A DNA stretch of 64,000 bases, taken from Mycoplasmatota bacterium (GTDB lineage Bacteria > Bacillota_I > Bacilli_A > Acholeplasmatales > Acholeplasmataceae). The stretch spans positions 1,534,326 through 1,598,325 of the forward strand of contig CP076021.1 of NCBI GenBank assembly GCA_018622495.1. Reading direction: 5' to 3'. Below are positions 26,591 to 35,520 of this stretch, in pieces. Every line of letters starts with the position of its first letter. Position 1 is the stretch's first letter. Made by a program: the position numbers and the translations under genes. The notes under the pieces are model-generated. The model had not been told where the DNA came from, ran no database searches, and was given only the letters and a program-made list of their open reading frames with translations.

Positions 26591-28003
26591 TTATCCAATT
26601 GAACCTTCCATTTCAAGTTTAATTAATTGATTTAATTCAATTGCATATTCCATTGGAAGTTCTTTGGCAAACGGTTCAATAAAGCCCATAACAATCATTT
26701 CAGTCGCTTCAGCTTCTGAAATACCACGGCTCATTAAGTAATATAGTTGTTCTTCACTTATTTTTGATACAGTTGCTTCATGTTCTAAGAACACATCACT
26801 GTTTTTCACAACATTTGTTGGAATAGTATCACTAAATGAATAATCATCTAAAATAATAGTGTCACATTCAACATGGGCTTTTGCACCCTTAGCTTTTTTA
26901 CCAAAATCAACTTTACCACGATAGTTAACAGATCCACCACCACGAGAAATTGATTTAGATATAATTGTTGATGTTGTATTCGGTGCAACATGTATCATTT
27001 TTGCACCAGCATCTTGAATTTGATTTTTACCTGCAAAGGCAATAGAAATTGTTGTACCTTTTGCATGTTCCCCTAGCAAGACACATGATGGGTATTTCAT
27101 ATTCACACTAGAACCAATATTACCATCAATCCATTCCATATGTCCGTTTTCATAAACATAAGCACGTTTTGTCACTAAGTTAATAACATTATCTGACCAG
27201 TTTTGAATAGTTGTATAGCGACATGTCGCATCTTTTTTAACAACAATTTCAACAATCGCTGCATGTAATGAATCTCTTGAATAAGTTGGTGCTGTACATC
27301 CTTCAACATAGTTAACTGATGCCCCTTCATCAACAATAATAAGTGTTCTTTCAAATTGTCCCATTTGATCTGAGTTAATTCTAAAATATGATTGTAATGG
27401 TTTAGGTACTTTAACACCTTTAGGAACATAGATAAATGATCCACCACTCCAAACAGCACTATTTAATGCTGCATATTTATTATCTGCATATGAGATAATA
27501 CTTGCAAAGTATTCTTTGACAAGTTCAAGGTGTTCACGAAGTGCTGTATCAGTATCAACATAAATCACACCTAAATCTTCTAATTCTTTCATTGTATTAT
27601 GATATACAACTTCACTTTCAAACTGAGTTGATACACCAGCTAAGAAGTTTCTTTACGCTTACGGAATACCTAGTTTTTCAAAAGTATCTCTAATTGAATC
27701 AGGTACTTCATCCCAACTTGTTTACGCACGTTCTGATGCTCTTAAGAAATATGTAAATTCATCAAAATTAATAAATGATAAATCTGGACCCCATGAAGGG
27801 TTTTCTAATTCTAAAAACTTCTTATAAGCTTTTAAACGAAAGTCTAACATCCATTCTGGTTCATTTTTATATTTACTAATAGCACGCACAATATCTTCAT
27901 TGATACCTTTACCAGTGTTAATTACATCTTTTGATTCAGTTTTAAATCCAAATTTATAATCACCGACAATGGCATCTATTTTCTTTTTATTGTCATCCAT
28001 CAT
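26591..28003 (-). pseudogene. sufB: SufB, Fe-S cluster assembly scaffold, with three in-frame TAA
   Basis: SufB with SufC and SufD forms the Fe-S scaffold. The frame is 471 codons long, exactly normal, but holds TAA at 27720-27722, 27660-27662 and 27654-27656. They fall in ...ASERA-stop-TSWDEVP... and ...KLGIP-stop-A-stop-RNFLAG..., where relatives have Glu or a similar residue (GIPEAE). Everything else is strongly conserved ([56 protein letters not shown]). All three stops read CGTAA. A sequence error is the simplest explanation because SUF is the only Fe-S system seen here. Confidence 0.93.
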
Positions 28004-28446
28004 TTCTTTTTGTCCTCCTTTATTTTAAATATACCTTGTTCCGCAGCTTTCCATGCAAGTGTTGCACATTTAACACGCGCAGGAAATTGTGAAACTCCTT
28101 GATAAACAATAGCATCACCCGTTAATATATCTTTACGATATGGATAACCTTTAATGAGTTCATAAAACTCATGAATGATTATATTTGCATCGTCCATCGA
28201 TTTATTTTTTAATGTTTGAGTCATAACTGATGCACTCGAGCAACATATAGAACAACCGTTGCCTTCTTGTTTTACATCAGTAATGATGTTGTTTTCATCT
28301 ACTTTAAGTTGAATCGTTAGTTCATCACCACAACTTGGATTATTTAAATGGATTGTTGTATAGCTTGCATCATTAATTAATCCTTTATTTTTTGGATGTT
28401 TGTAGTGATCCATGATGACTTGTCTATAGAGTGTTTCTATATTCAT
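28000..28446 (-). CDS. sufU: SufU, Fe-S assembly / sulfur acceptor protein
   Basis: IscU-like fold of the Firmicutes SufU type, a zinc protein that accepts sulfur from SufS. The three Cys ligands are in NPSCGDE (about 39), GNGCSICCSS (about 64-67) and ARVKCATLAW (about 126). The insertion before the last Cys typical of SufU is present. 148 residues. It overlaps sufB by ATGA. Confidence 0.94.
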   Translation of the reverse strand: MNIETLYRQVIMDHYKHPKNKGLINDASYTTIHLNNPSCGDELTIQLKVDENNIITDVKQEGNGCSICCSSASVMTQTLKNKSMDDANIIIHEFYELIKGYPYRKDILTGDAIVYQGVSQFPARVKCATLAWKAAEQGIFKIKEDKKK

Positions 28447-28457
28447 TATTTCACTTC

Positions 28458-29663
28458 CTAAAATTGGTTGAAGAAATCTCTTGTTTCTTTTATGCTTTTA
28501 ATCAATGCATCGCAATCATCAAAATCATTATAAATTTGAAATGATGCTCTTAGCGTTGCACCCATATTTAATCGGTCTGCAATTAGATGTGCACAATGTT
28601 TACCTGCACGTACTGCAACATGGTTTTCTGATAAGAAAGTTGCTGCATCATGAGGATGTACACCATTAATATTTAATGTAATTATGCCGATGTCAGCTGT
28701 TTTATTATAAATGGTTAATCCATCTAGTGCTTCTAATTTCTTTAATGTATAATCTCTTAATTTAATCGTATGTTGATGTATATTTTCATAACCAATACTA
28801 TCAATATATTCAATTGCTTTTTGTAAACCTATCGCAGCACCAATCACTGGTGTACCTGCTTCAAATTTGGTTGGAACTTCTTGCCATTTAAGTGAATCTT
28901 TTGTAATGGTATCAATCATTTCTCCACCAAACTCATAAGGCTCCATTTTGTCAAGTATTGATTTTTTTCCATAAAGTACGCCAACACCTGTTGGACCAAA
29001 CATTTTATGACCAGAAAATGCAATAAAGTCACAATCTAAGTCTTTTACATCCATTCTTAAATGTGGTGCAGCTTGTGCACCATCAACAACAACAATCGCA
29101 TTTTTTTCATGTGCGAGTCGAATAATTTCTTTAAGTGGCGTAATATATCCCATCACATTAGACACATAAGTAATTGCAACTACTTTCGTTTTACTAGTTA
29201 ATACCTTTTTAAAGTTTTCGACTGTAATTCTACCTTCATCAGTTAAAGGTATATACTTTAATGTTGCACCACTTCTTTTGGTTGCCATCATCCATGGAAT
29301 AATTGATGAATGATGTTCCAATTCAGTCGTAATCACTTCATCACCAGGTTTTAATTGTTCTCTAAATGAACCTGCAATTGTATTTAATGCAGTCGTTGTT
29401 CCTCTTGTAAAAATAACTTCATCAATACCTGCATTAATAAATCCTGCTACTTTTTCTCTTGATTTTTCATAAAGTGCAGTAGTCTGTTGCGATAAATCAT
29501 ATGCACCACGGTGCACATTTGTCCCTAAATGATCATAATAGTAATTTATTAAGTTAACAACTTCTTTAGTTTTTAAACTTGAAGCTGCTGAATCTAAATA
29601 AATTTCTTGTGGATGGTTTATTAAAATGGAAAAATCTTGTCTTACTTTTTTTACATCAATCAT
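28458..29663 (-). CDS. sufS: Cysteine desulfurase SufS
   Basis: PLP enzyme releasing sulfur from cysteine. The PLP Lys is in FIAFSGHKMFGPTG near residue 222, the catalytic Cys in RAGKHCAHLIADRL near 358, and GTTTALN with TELEHHSSIIPW are the cofactor motifs. 401 residues, normal group II. It overlaps sufD by four bases. Confidence 0.96.
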   Translation of the reverse strand: MIDVKKVRQDFSILINHPQEIYLDSAASSLKTKEVVNLINYYYDHLGTNVHRGAYDLSQQTTALYEKSREKVAGFINAGIDEVIFTRGTTTALNTIAGSFREQLKPGDEVITTELEHHSSIIPWMMATKRSGATLKYIPLTDEGRITVENFKKVLTSKTKVVAITYVSNVMGYITPLKEIIRLAHEKNAIVVVDGAQAAPHLRMDVKDLDCDFIAFSGHKMFGPTGVGVLYGKKSILDKMEPYEFGGEMIDTITKDSLKWQEVPTKFEAGTPVIGAAIGLQKAIEYIDSIGYENIHQHTIKLRDYTLKKLEALDGLTIYNKTADIGIITLNINGVHPHDAATFLSENHVAVRAGKHCAHLIADRLNMGATLRASFQIYNDFDDCDALIKSIKETRDFFNQF

Positions 29664-30535
29664 ATTCTTGAATTAACGAGATTTACAAATCTTTCTCTAA
29701 GTGGTTCATCATCAATTTCATCGATAATTGGTTTAAGGAATCCATTGACTATAAGTTTTTCTGCTTCAGCCTTTGTTAATCCTCTACTTTGTAAATAATA
29801 TAGTTGGTCTGCTTCAATTTTACCAATAGTTGCACCATGTCCAGCTTGAACATCAAATTCATCAATTAATAAAATAGGATTTACTTCCACTTTAGCACTA
29901 TCAGATGTAATAATACCTTTTAAAGTTTGGAAAGCATTTGCTCGTTTCATACCTTTCTCAATTTTTTCAACACCGTTTAATAAGATTTTACCACGTTTAT
30001 TGGCAATTCCTATATTTGTCATATCACCAAATGTATCTGGTGCTTTATGAACAATTAAAACATCGATGTTTTGTTCATTGTCGTCAGATGAAACTGCAAC
30101 TGCACGCATTTTTACTACTGCGCCAGGCCCTACTAAATCTACATGCATTTTAGCATTTAATACATCACTTAAAAATCCACCTACTAAATCTAATTTAGCG
30201 TCTCTTTCAGCAGTGAAATAATGTTCTAATAATGCATTTTTACTTTTTAATTCTGATACTAATAAATATTTCACTTGTGCATTTGGTTTTGCAGTCAAGT
30301 TTAATTTATAATTGTTTTGTTCTACATCGTTACTTGCTATTTCTAAAATAATTTTAACACTTGAACTTTCTTCAACAATAATGTTTAAAGTTTCATTATT
30401 ATCATCTTCAAGTGTAATTTTAATTGGGTCTTGAAAAACTTGATTTCGGGAAATGATTAGTGACTGATCTTCGTATTTAAAACCTTGAGGAAGCTCAGAT
30501 TTTACTTGATGATCTTTAATGACGATGTCGTTCAT
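29660..30535 (-). CDS. sufD: SufD, Fe-S assembly protein
   Basis: Paralogue of SufB forming the SufBC2D complex. The conserved beta-helix end is present: MKRANAFQTLKGIITSDSAKVEVNPILLIDEFDVQAGHGATIGKIEADQLYYLQSRGLTKAEAEKLIVNGFL. At 291 residues it is shorter than many SufD (about 430), mainly in the N-terminal helical part. It abuts sufC. Confidence 0.9.
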   Translation of the reverse strand: MNDIVIKDHQVKSELPQGFKYEDQSLIISRNQVFQDPIKITLEDDNNETLNIIVEESSSVKIILEIASNDVEQNNYKLNLTAKPNAQVKYLLVSELKSKNALLEHYFTAERDAKLDLVGGFLSDVLNAKMHVDLVGPGAVVKMRAVAVSSDDNEQNIDVLIVHKAPDTFGDMTNIGIANKRGKILLNGVEKIEKGMKRANAFQTLKGIITSDSAKVEVNPILLIDEFDVQAGHGATIGKIEADQLYYLQSRGLTKAEAEKLIVNGFLKPIIDEIDDEPLRERFVNLVNSRI

Positions 30536-31305
30536 TATGAAGCATCACTTTCAGCGAAATCTATTCCAAGTTCTTCACGAATCCATTCATACCCATTTTG
30601 ATCAATTTTTTCAATTAATTCTTGTCCACCACTTAATACGATTTTACCATCAATCATAATGTGAACATTTGTTGGTTTAATATGATCTAATATTCTTTGA
30701 TAATGTGTAATTAAAATACAACCAAATGAATCACTAACCATATCGTTAACATTTTGACCAACAATTTTTAATGCATCAACATCTAATCGAGAATCAATTT
30801 CATCTAGAATAGCAAATTTTGGATGAAGAACTTTTAATTGAAGAATTTCATTTCTTTTTCTTTCTCCACCACTAAAGCCCTCATTTAAATATCTATGTGC
30901 TAAATCAGGTCTCATTTTTAATTCTTCAACCTTTTTTTCATAATCCATAGCAAACTCAATCAAACCTGTTTCTTTACCAGATGTAGCATCTAATGCTTGT
31001 CTCATAAAATCACTATTTGTAACACCAGGCACTTCTGCTGGATATTGCATTGCTAAAAATAAACCTTCTCTTGCTCTTTCGTCAACTTCTAATTCTAAAA
31101 GATCAGTTCCATCTAAAAATGCTTGACCTTTTGTAACTTCATATTTAGGGTGCCCCATAAGTGCACTCGCAAGTGTTGATTTCCCTGTCCCATTTGGACC
31201 CATGATTGCGTGAACTTCACCAGAATTTACTGTTAAGTCAACACCTTTTAATATTTCTTTTCCTTCAATTTCGACATGAAGGTTCTTTATTTCTAATTTC
31301 GCCAT
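30535..31305 (-). CDS. sufC: SufC, Fe-S assembly ATPase
   Basis: ABC-type ATPase without membrane partner. Walker A is GPNGTGKST (about 35-43), the variant signature is FSGGERKRNEILQL, Walker B is FAILDEIDSRLDVDAL and the switch His is in ILITHYQRILDHI. 256 residues. First gene of sufCDSUB, with GGAGG before the ATG. Confidence 0.95.
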   Translation of the reverse strand: MAKLEIKNLHVEIEGKEILKGVDLTVNSGEVHAIMGPNGTGKSTLASALMGHPKYEVTKGQAFLDGTDLLELEVDERAREGLFLAMQYPAEVPGVTNSDFMRQALDATSGKETGLIEFAMDYEKKVEELKMRPDLAHRYLNEGFSGGERKRNEILQLKVLHPKFAILDEIDSRLDVDALKIVGQNVNDMVSDSFGCILITHYQRILDHIKPTNVHIMIDGKIVLSGGQELIEKIDQNGYEWIREELGIDFAESDAS

Positions 31306-31471
31306 ATAGACCTCCTTAAATTTCCATGTATATTATATAATAATATATATAGTATTGCTACTGAAATACAAAAAGGAATACACTATCAATTGTATATTCC
31401 TTTTTTTCACAAAAAAATTGATTTTTTATCGTTTTTTAATCATGAAATATAATTATGTGAAACTGTGAAAA

Positions 31472-31487
31472 TCGTAAACGTTTTCAA
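31472..31487. promoter_or_regulatory. cre-like palindrome upstream of the structured RNA
   Basis: TCGTAAACGTTTTCAA fits the CcpA operator consensus with one mismatch. It lies between the divergent suf operon and the promoter of the candidate RNA at 31531. Confidence 0.35.
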
Positions 31488-31530
31488 TGAAAAAATGATG
31501 TAAATTTACAATGTGTTTCATTTTTTATTG

Positions 31531-31708
31531 TATAATATGCGTATAGAAGGAAATCCTTTTATGATTTTCCATCTACATAAATGTATTTTTCTCCCAAAAA
31601 AACATTTCGCGTAAACCTCGCATTAAGATACTTATCTCGCCATCCTTAAGTATCTTATAAAAAGGTTACTCCCTTAAAGTGGACCTCTAGAGTAGAGGTC
31701 TTTTTTTT
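31531..31708 (+). ncRNA. Candidate structured small RNA with own promoter and terminator
   Basis: A perfect -10 TATAAT at 31531-31536 is followed by about 165 bases without an open frame and an intrinsic terminator GACCTCTAGAGTAGAGGTC plus eight T. Inside are a hairpin GGAAATC/GATTTTCC near the 5' end, a small TACAT/ATGTA hairpin, and a strong AAGATACTTA/TAAGTATCTT stem (about 31625-31660) enclosed by AACCT/AGGTT with bulges. The shape (long distal hairpin, internal open region) recalls 6S-like RNAs, but I cannot assign a family. An IS element has inserted in the terminator T-tract. Confidence 0.55.
31690..31708 (+). terminator. Terminator of the candidate small RNA
   Basis: GACCTCTA/TAGAGGTC stem (its 5' arm begins at about 31682) followed by eight T at 31701-31708, the last being the putative IS target duplication. 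Confidence 0.8.
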
Positions 31709-31724
31709 CCGACGTTTGGTGCAT

Positions 31725-32663
31725 TTAGTTGATATCTTTATTGAAATAATAATTCTTATCGACTGATTCAAGAATATCAGTAATACCTAGATCACTTTGG
31801 AACTTTCTATAAGTGATCTTTTTGTTTATCTTTTTAATTCTATTAAATAAATCATCCATCATATCATTTCTACTTTGAATAAGTTTCCGATGATTATTAA
31901 CTTTTGATTTTGGTGTATGATTATATCTATATACAAAAAAATTCATATAGTGTTGTAGGTTCTTTAGTCGATAACCTGCATGTTTAAATAGATATCTTTT
32001 AATGTTACTGTGTAATGAATCTACTAAAAGCGTATCATATACTCCATCACCTTCACGACGTGCATCAATATTTGGTACATTAAATTGACGCATAAATTGC
32101 TTTTGTATCACTGATCCATCATGAATGAATTTAGTGACTTTTCTTATATGATGTGTACATAAATCTATGAACTTTTGTGGCGATGGATTTCCCCTCGAAG
32201 ATACTTTTGCTATCGTTTTTCCCTCTAAATTTATCAATGTAATCACACATAGATGATTAAAGGATATGCCTCTTATTCCTTTGTTGTCAGCTCTATACAG
32301 CTTGTATTTTTTATCACTAATTCTGACAAATGTTTCATCCACTAGTATTGTGCCATCTAAAAATACCTCATCTTGATATGCTCTTAAAGATTCAAAAATA
32401 AGGTATCTATAATATAGTGCTGTTTTGATATTGATATTTAAGTTTCTAGCTATAACTTCTAGCGTGACATCATCTATCATAAATCCAATAAATCGTTTGT
32501 ACAAATAATCACTATGATGAAGATAACTAGTTGTTGATTCATCTAAAATGAATGTCTTTAGACAGGATTTACATTTATACCTTTGCTTCTTGTTTATATC
32601 CCTCCCATTTTTGATTAAACTATTCACAGTTCCACATTTTGTACATATTTTGTGTTTTGGCAT
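31725..32663 (-). CDS. IS1595-family transposase (ISXO2-like)
   Basis: The N-terminal zinc ribbon has C-x2-C and C-x2-C (HKICTKCGTV and RYKCKSCLKTF), followed by a DDE-type domain with Asp in LVDETFVRISDKKYKLYRADNKGIRG and the downstream VDSLHSNIKRYLFKHAGYRLKNLQHYMNFFVYRYNH typical of ISXO2-like transposases. ATG 32663 (MPKHK) is chosen; an upstream ATG at 32702 would add 13 residues inside the repeat region. The stop codon lies within the left terminal inverted repeat. It looks intact. Confidence 0.85.
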   Translation of the reverse strand: MPKHKICTKCGTVNSLIKNGRDINKKQRYKCKSCLKTFILDESTTSYLHHSDYLYKRFIGFMIDDVTLEVIARNLNINIKTALYYRYLIFESLRAYQDEVFLDGTILVDETFVRISDKKYKLYRADNKGIRGISFNHLCVITLINLEGKTIAKVSSRGNPSPQKFIDLCTHHIRKVTKFIHDGSVIQKQFMRQFNVPNIDARREGDGVYDTLLVDSLHSNIKRYLFKHAGYRLKNLQHYMNFFVYRYNHTPKSKVNNHRKLIQSRNDMMDDLFNRIKKINKKITYRKFQSDLGITDILESVDKNYYFNKDIN

Positions 32664-32681
32664 AATACTTCCTAAGACCAC

Positions 32682-32773
32682 AAAAGCGAGTACTTCCCCC
32701 AATCAAGGAATGTCGCCAAACAAACCAGGGTAAAATACTCGCTTTTATGATTCCTTGATTAGTTTTGTTTGGC
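32682..32773. repeat. Three interleaved inverted repeats in the IS leader
   Basis: Order A-B-C-A'-B'-C': A AAAAGCGAGTA (32682-32692) with A' TACTCGCTTTT (32736-32746); B AATCAAGGAAT (32701-32711) with B' ATTCCTTGATT (32750-32760); C GCCAAACAAA (32715-32724) with C' TTTGTTTGGC (32764-32773). All pairs are perfect. Because they interleave, not all can form simple nested hairpins at once. They lie just upstream of the transposase ribosome site. Confidence 0.85.
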
Positions 32774-32921
32774 ATTTATATTATACCTTTAATTTGAAAA
32801 AAATTATGTTCAAAATAAAAAAGCTGATATCTGGCTCAATTGTCCTGTTGATAGATTTCTATATCAACTAAATGCACCAAACGTCAGCTTTTTTTTAGGT
32901 TCAAATTAATTTCTAAACAAT

Positions 32922-35510
32922 TTAATCATTGTAAATAATATCTAATAATCTTTCACTATCATATAAATATGCCGTAATTAAGTCATAATCCGGATCAATC
33001 CCAAACTCATTATGATGAAATACGTATGGATCATCTTCTAAACCAGTACCTGTTATATAACCATTTTGATTATTAGAACTCATGCTTATCGCACTGCCAC
33101 TCGGTAACATAATTGGCGTAATAGATGAAGTCCCTCCACCTGATGTTGAACCAATGATATATCCAAGATCATTTGCTCTAAATATCGTTGAAAGTTCATT
33201 TGCTGCACTAAATGTTAGTGGTGACGTTAATAAAGACCAGTTTAAATACGCATAAGATGGTACACCATCTATATCTACATATATACGAGACATCGTATCA
33301 TCAGTTCTTGAATAGCTACTTATACTGAAAGCTTCATCAGTGATAAATCCTAATACACGAAATAATGCGCCAATGTTACCTCCTGTATTCCAAGTCACAT
33401 CCAGTATAACATTTTCAACACCTGGTTGCTCTTCCACTATCTCTTCTAACATCATTTCCATATAGACTGCACTATCTGATAAAACAGAGCCCATAACATC
33501 AGGAATTAATAACCATTGATCCGAAAACACATCTGGTGTTTCATTAATAACCCCAATATAAAATAAGTCTAAAGTATCATCATAAGTAACAAGGACCATA
33601 TAGTTAACATTATTAATTTCTTTTGTATAATAACCTTCTAATTTATATGAAACATCCGTATCTTCATTAATATGTTCATATCCTGAATCTATTAAAGCAT
33701 CCACATATGTTTGAGCATATGAGGCATTTTTTCCTTTTACTAAAAGTTCAAGCATTCTTTGATCATTATTTGAATAATTATAATAAAAATATTTAGTTCC
33801 GCCTTCAATTTGAGGTAATATTGAAACAGTTTCACTCACATCTAAAATTTCCGAAATAGTGCTTATATCATATGTTGAACTTTCAATAATATCAGCTGTA
33901 TTAAAACTATCAAAGGTAAGCATTGCTGTTTTATTATCTAAAAACCAATAATATGGTCTTTCTCCTGATCCACTACCATAAAAGGGGCTATAATCCCATT
34001 TTACACTTATTGCAGCATCAACTGCCCATACACCATCAAAATAAAATGCTTGAAATCTATCACCATAATCCTCAATATAAGAACTTCGAGATACTTCAAA
34101 ATCAACATCATTATAATATGATGAGAATCCATAACTTGTATGTAATTCGTCTAAATCATCAACAATCATATCATAGATTTTTTGATCAATCACTTCTGAA
34201 TTTGTTGTGATAAGACTATCTTTATATGTATATAATAAATCATAATAAGAATCTATATCCATAATATCTTTTAATCCATAAAAATAGTCCAAATCAAATG
34301 CTAAAACATTAAAGTTATGTAAAGCTAAATCAATAGGTAATTCACCATCATTTACTGAAGATTGTTTTAAATTTTCATACTCTGATGCGCCTTCACTTGG
34401 CAAACTATAAATACCATATAAATTATCTTGATTGTAATATATATTAAAATAACTATCTCCTGTAAACAATTGATTAACAATATAATAAGGAACAACTACT
34501 TCTCCATCATAAATTGATATATCCATATGATAATCAGATAAATCATAAATGACTTCATCACCCTCTTCAAAATAATTAAGTTCATTGTCTAAATCATAAA
34601 ATATATGTCTACTATAATTAGTTTCAGTAGTTTCTAAATAAGCACTAAAAAAGCTTGAATTATTAACACGAATAGTGTTTTCAGATGGATCAATCCAGCA
34701 AGACAACTCATAAGTTTCGTTAAAATCAACATCTTCATAAGAATATGTCATTTTAAGAATATCATTTTCTGTTGACAATGACATATCTATATCATTGTCA
34801 ATAAAACCAGTGTCTAGTAATGCATAAAAATCAGAAACTTTAACATATGGAACATGACCATCTTCTTCAAAATATAATGTTAAATTTTGATCAGGTAATT
34901 CAAATTCTGTAGTTAAACTTTCATACTCTACATTTTTAATTTCAGATATATTTATAGGTTCATCTTCTGGCAAATCTATAGTATAAGTTTTTTCTATTGT
35001 AGCATCTCTTAATGTAAATATGGCAGTTATACTGTTTTCCAATGTATCATCTTTTTCATCGATAGGTAATATCATGCCGTTTGAAAGAATATAATTAGAA
35101 TCTATAGTCCAATTAATGTGACTACCATTAATCGATCCAGTACTAAGTAAATTTAATTGATTTTCATTAATATACATATTTTCTTCAAAAGATTCGACAT
35201 CCTCAAGTATAGCTGCTTGTGCATCAACTACCCAAGTAGCTCTTAATATATAATCTTTTTCAATCTTAGTATTAAAATCAAAAATAATCTCACTATCATC
35301 TATTGTCCACCCAGCAAAATCAAAATCATCTTTTATTGGTTCTGTTGGTTCTGAAATAGTATCTCCTTCTTCAATAGTTTGATAACTATCAAATATAGTA
35401 TCATCCACATAAAAAGTTACAGTGTAAAAACTACTTTTTACACAACTCATAAGTGTTGTTAAAATAATTATCATAGCGAAACTAAAACTCACTTTTTTAA
35501 ACATCATCAT
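32922..35510 (-). CDS. Large lipoprotein with S41-like (tail-specific) protease domain
   Basis: 862 residues. Lipoprotein signal with lipobox TLMSC near residue 23, then one InlB/Listeria-Bacteroides-type repeat (YTVTFYVDDTIFDS to YILRATWV, about residues 29-93), then a long acidic region. The C-terminal third resembles S41 peptidases: ENVILDVTWNTGGNIGALFRV near 700 and SPLTFSAANELSTIFRANDLGYIIGSTSGGGTSSI near 760-795, with a candidate nucleophile Ser in FSAAN. Surface-anchored; substrate unknown. It is 10 bases after the leucine-rich-repeat gene. Confidence 0.75.
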   Translation of the reverse strand: MMMFKKVSFSFAMIIILTTLMSCVKSSFYTVTFYVDDTIFDSYQTIEEGDTISEPTEPIKDDFDFAGWTIDDSEIIFDFNTKIEKDYILRATWVVDAQAAILEDVESFEENMYINENQLNLLSTGSINGSHINWTIDSNYILSNGMILPIDEKDDTLENSITAIFTLRDATIEKTYTIDLPEDEPINISEIKNVEYESLTTEFELPDQNLTLYFEEDGHVPYVKVSDFYALLDTGFIDNDIDMSLSTENDILKMTYSYEDVDFNETYELSCWIDPSENTIRVNNSSFFSAYLETTETNYSRHIFYDLDNELNYFEEGDEVIYDLSDYHMDISIYDGEVVVPYYIVNQLFTGDSYFNIYYNQDNLYGIYSLPSEGASEYENLKQSSVNDGELPIDLALHNFNVLAFDLDYFYGLKDIMDIDSYYDLLYTYKDSLITTNSEVIDQKIYDMIVDDLDELHTSYGFSSYYNDVDFEVSRSSYIEDYGDRFQAFYFDGVWAVDAAISVKWDYSPFYGSGSGERPYYWFLDNKTAMLTFDSFNTADIIESSTYDISTISEILDVSETVSILPQIEGGTKYFYYNYSNNDQRMLELLVKGKNASYAQTYVDALIDSGYEHINEDTDVSYKLEGYYTKEINNVNYMVLVTYDDTLDLFYIGVINETPDVFSDQWLLIPDVMGSVLSDSAVYMEMMLEEIVEEQPGVENVILDVTWNTGGNIGALFRVLGFITDEAFSISSYSRTDDTMSRIYVDIDGVPSYAYLNWSLLTSPLTFSAANELSTIFRANDLGYIIGSTSGGGTSSITPIMLPSGSAISMSSNNQNGYITGTGLEDDPYVFHHNEFGIDPDYDLITAYLYDSERLLDIIYND

Positions 35511-35520
35511 ATCCTCTTTT

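Larger units (their letters stand above)
31709..32888 (-). mobile_element. IS1595-family insertion sequence, complete
   Basis: About 1180 bp. The left end reads CCGACGTTTGGTGCATTTAG and the right end is its near-exact inverted copy (TAAATGCACCAAACGTCAGC). Eight T on each side (31701-31708 and 32889-32896) fit an 8-bp target duplication, as expected for IS1595. It carries one transposase on the minus strand. The leader before the transposase holds three interleaved inverted repeats (32682-32773). Confidence 0.88.

Noticed and set aside
31531..31708. Firm assignment as 6S RNA or SRP RNA
   Set aside because: The SRP core is absent, and the 6S closing stem could not be shown by eye.
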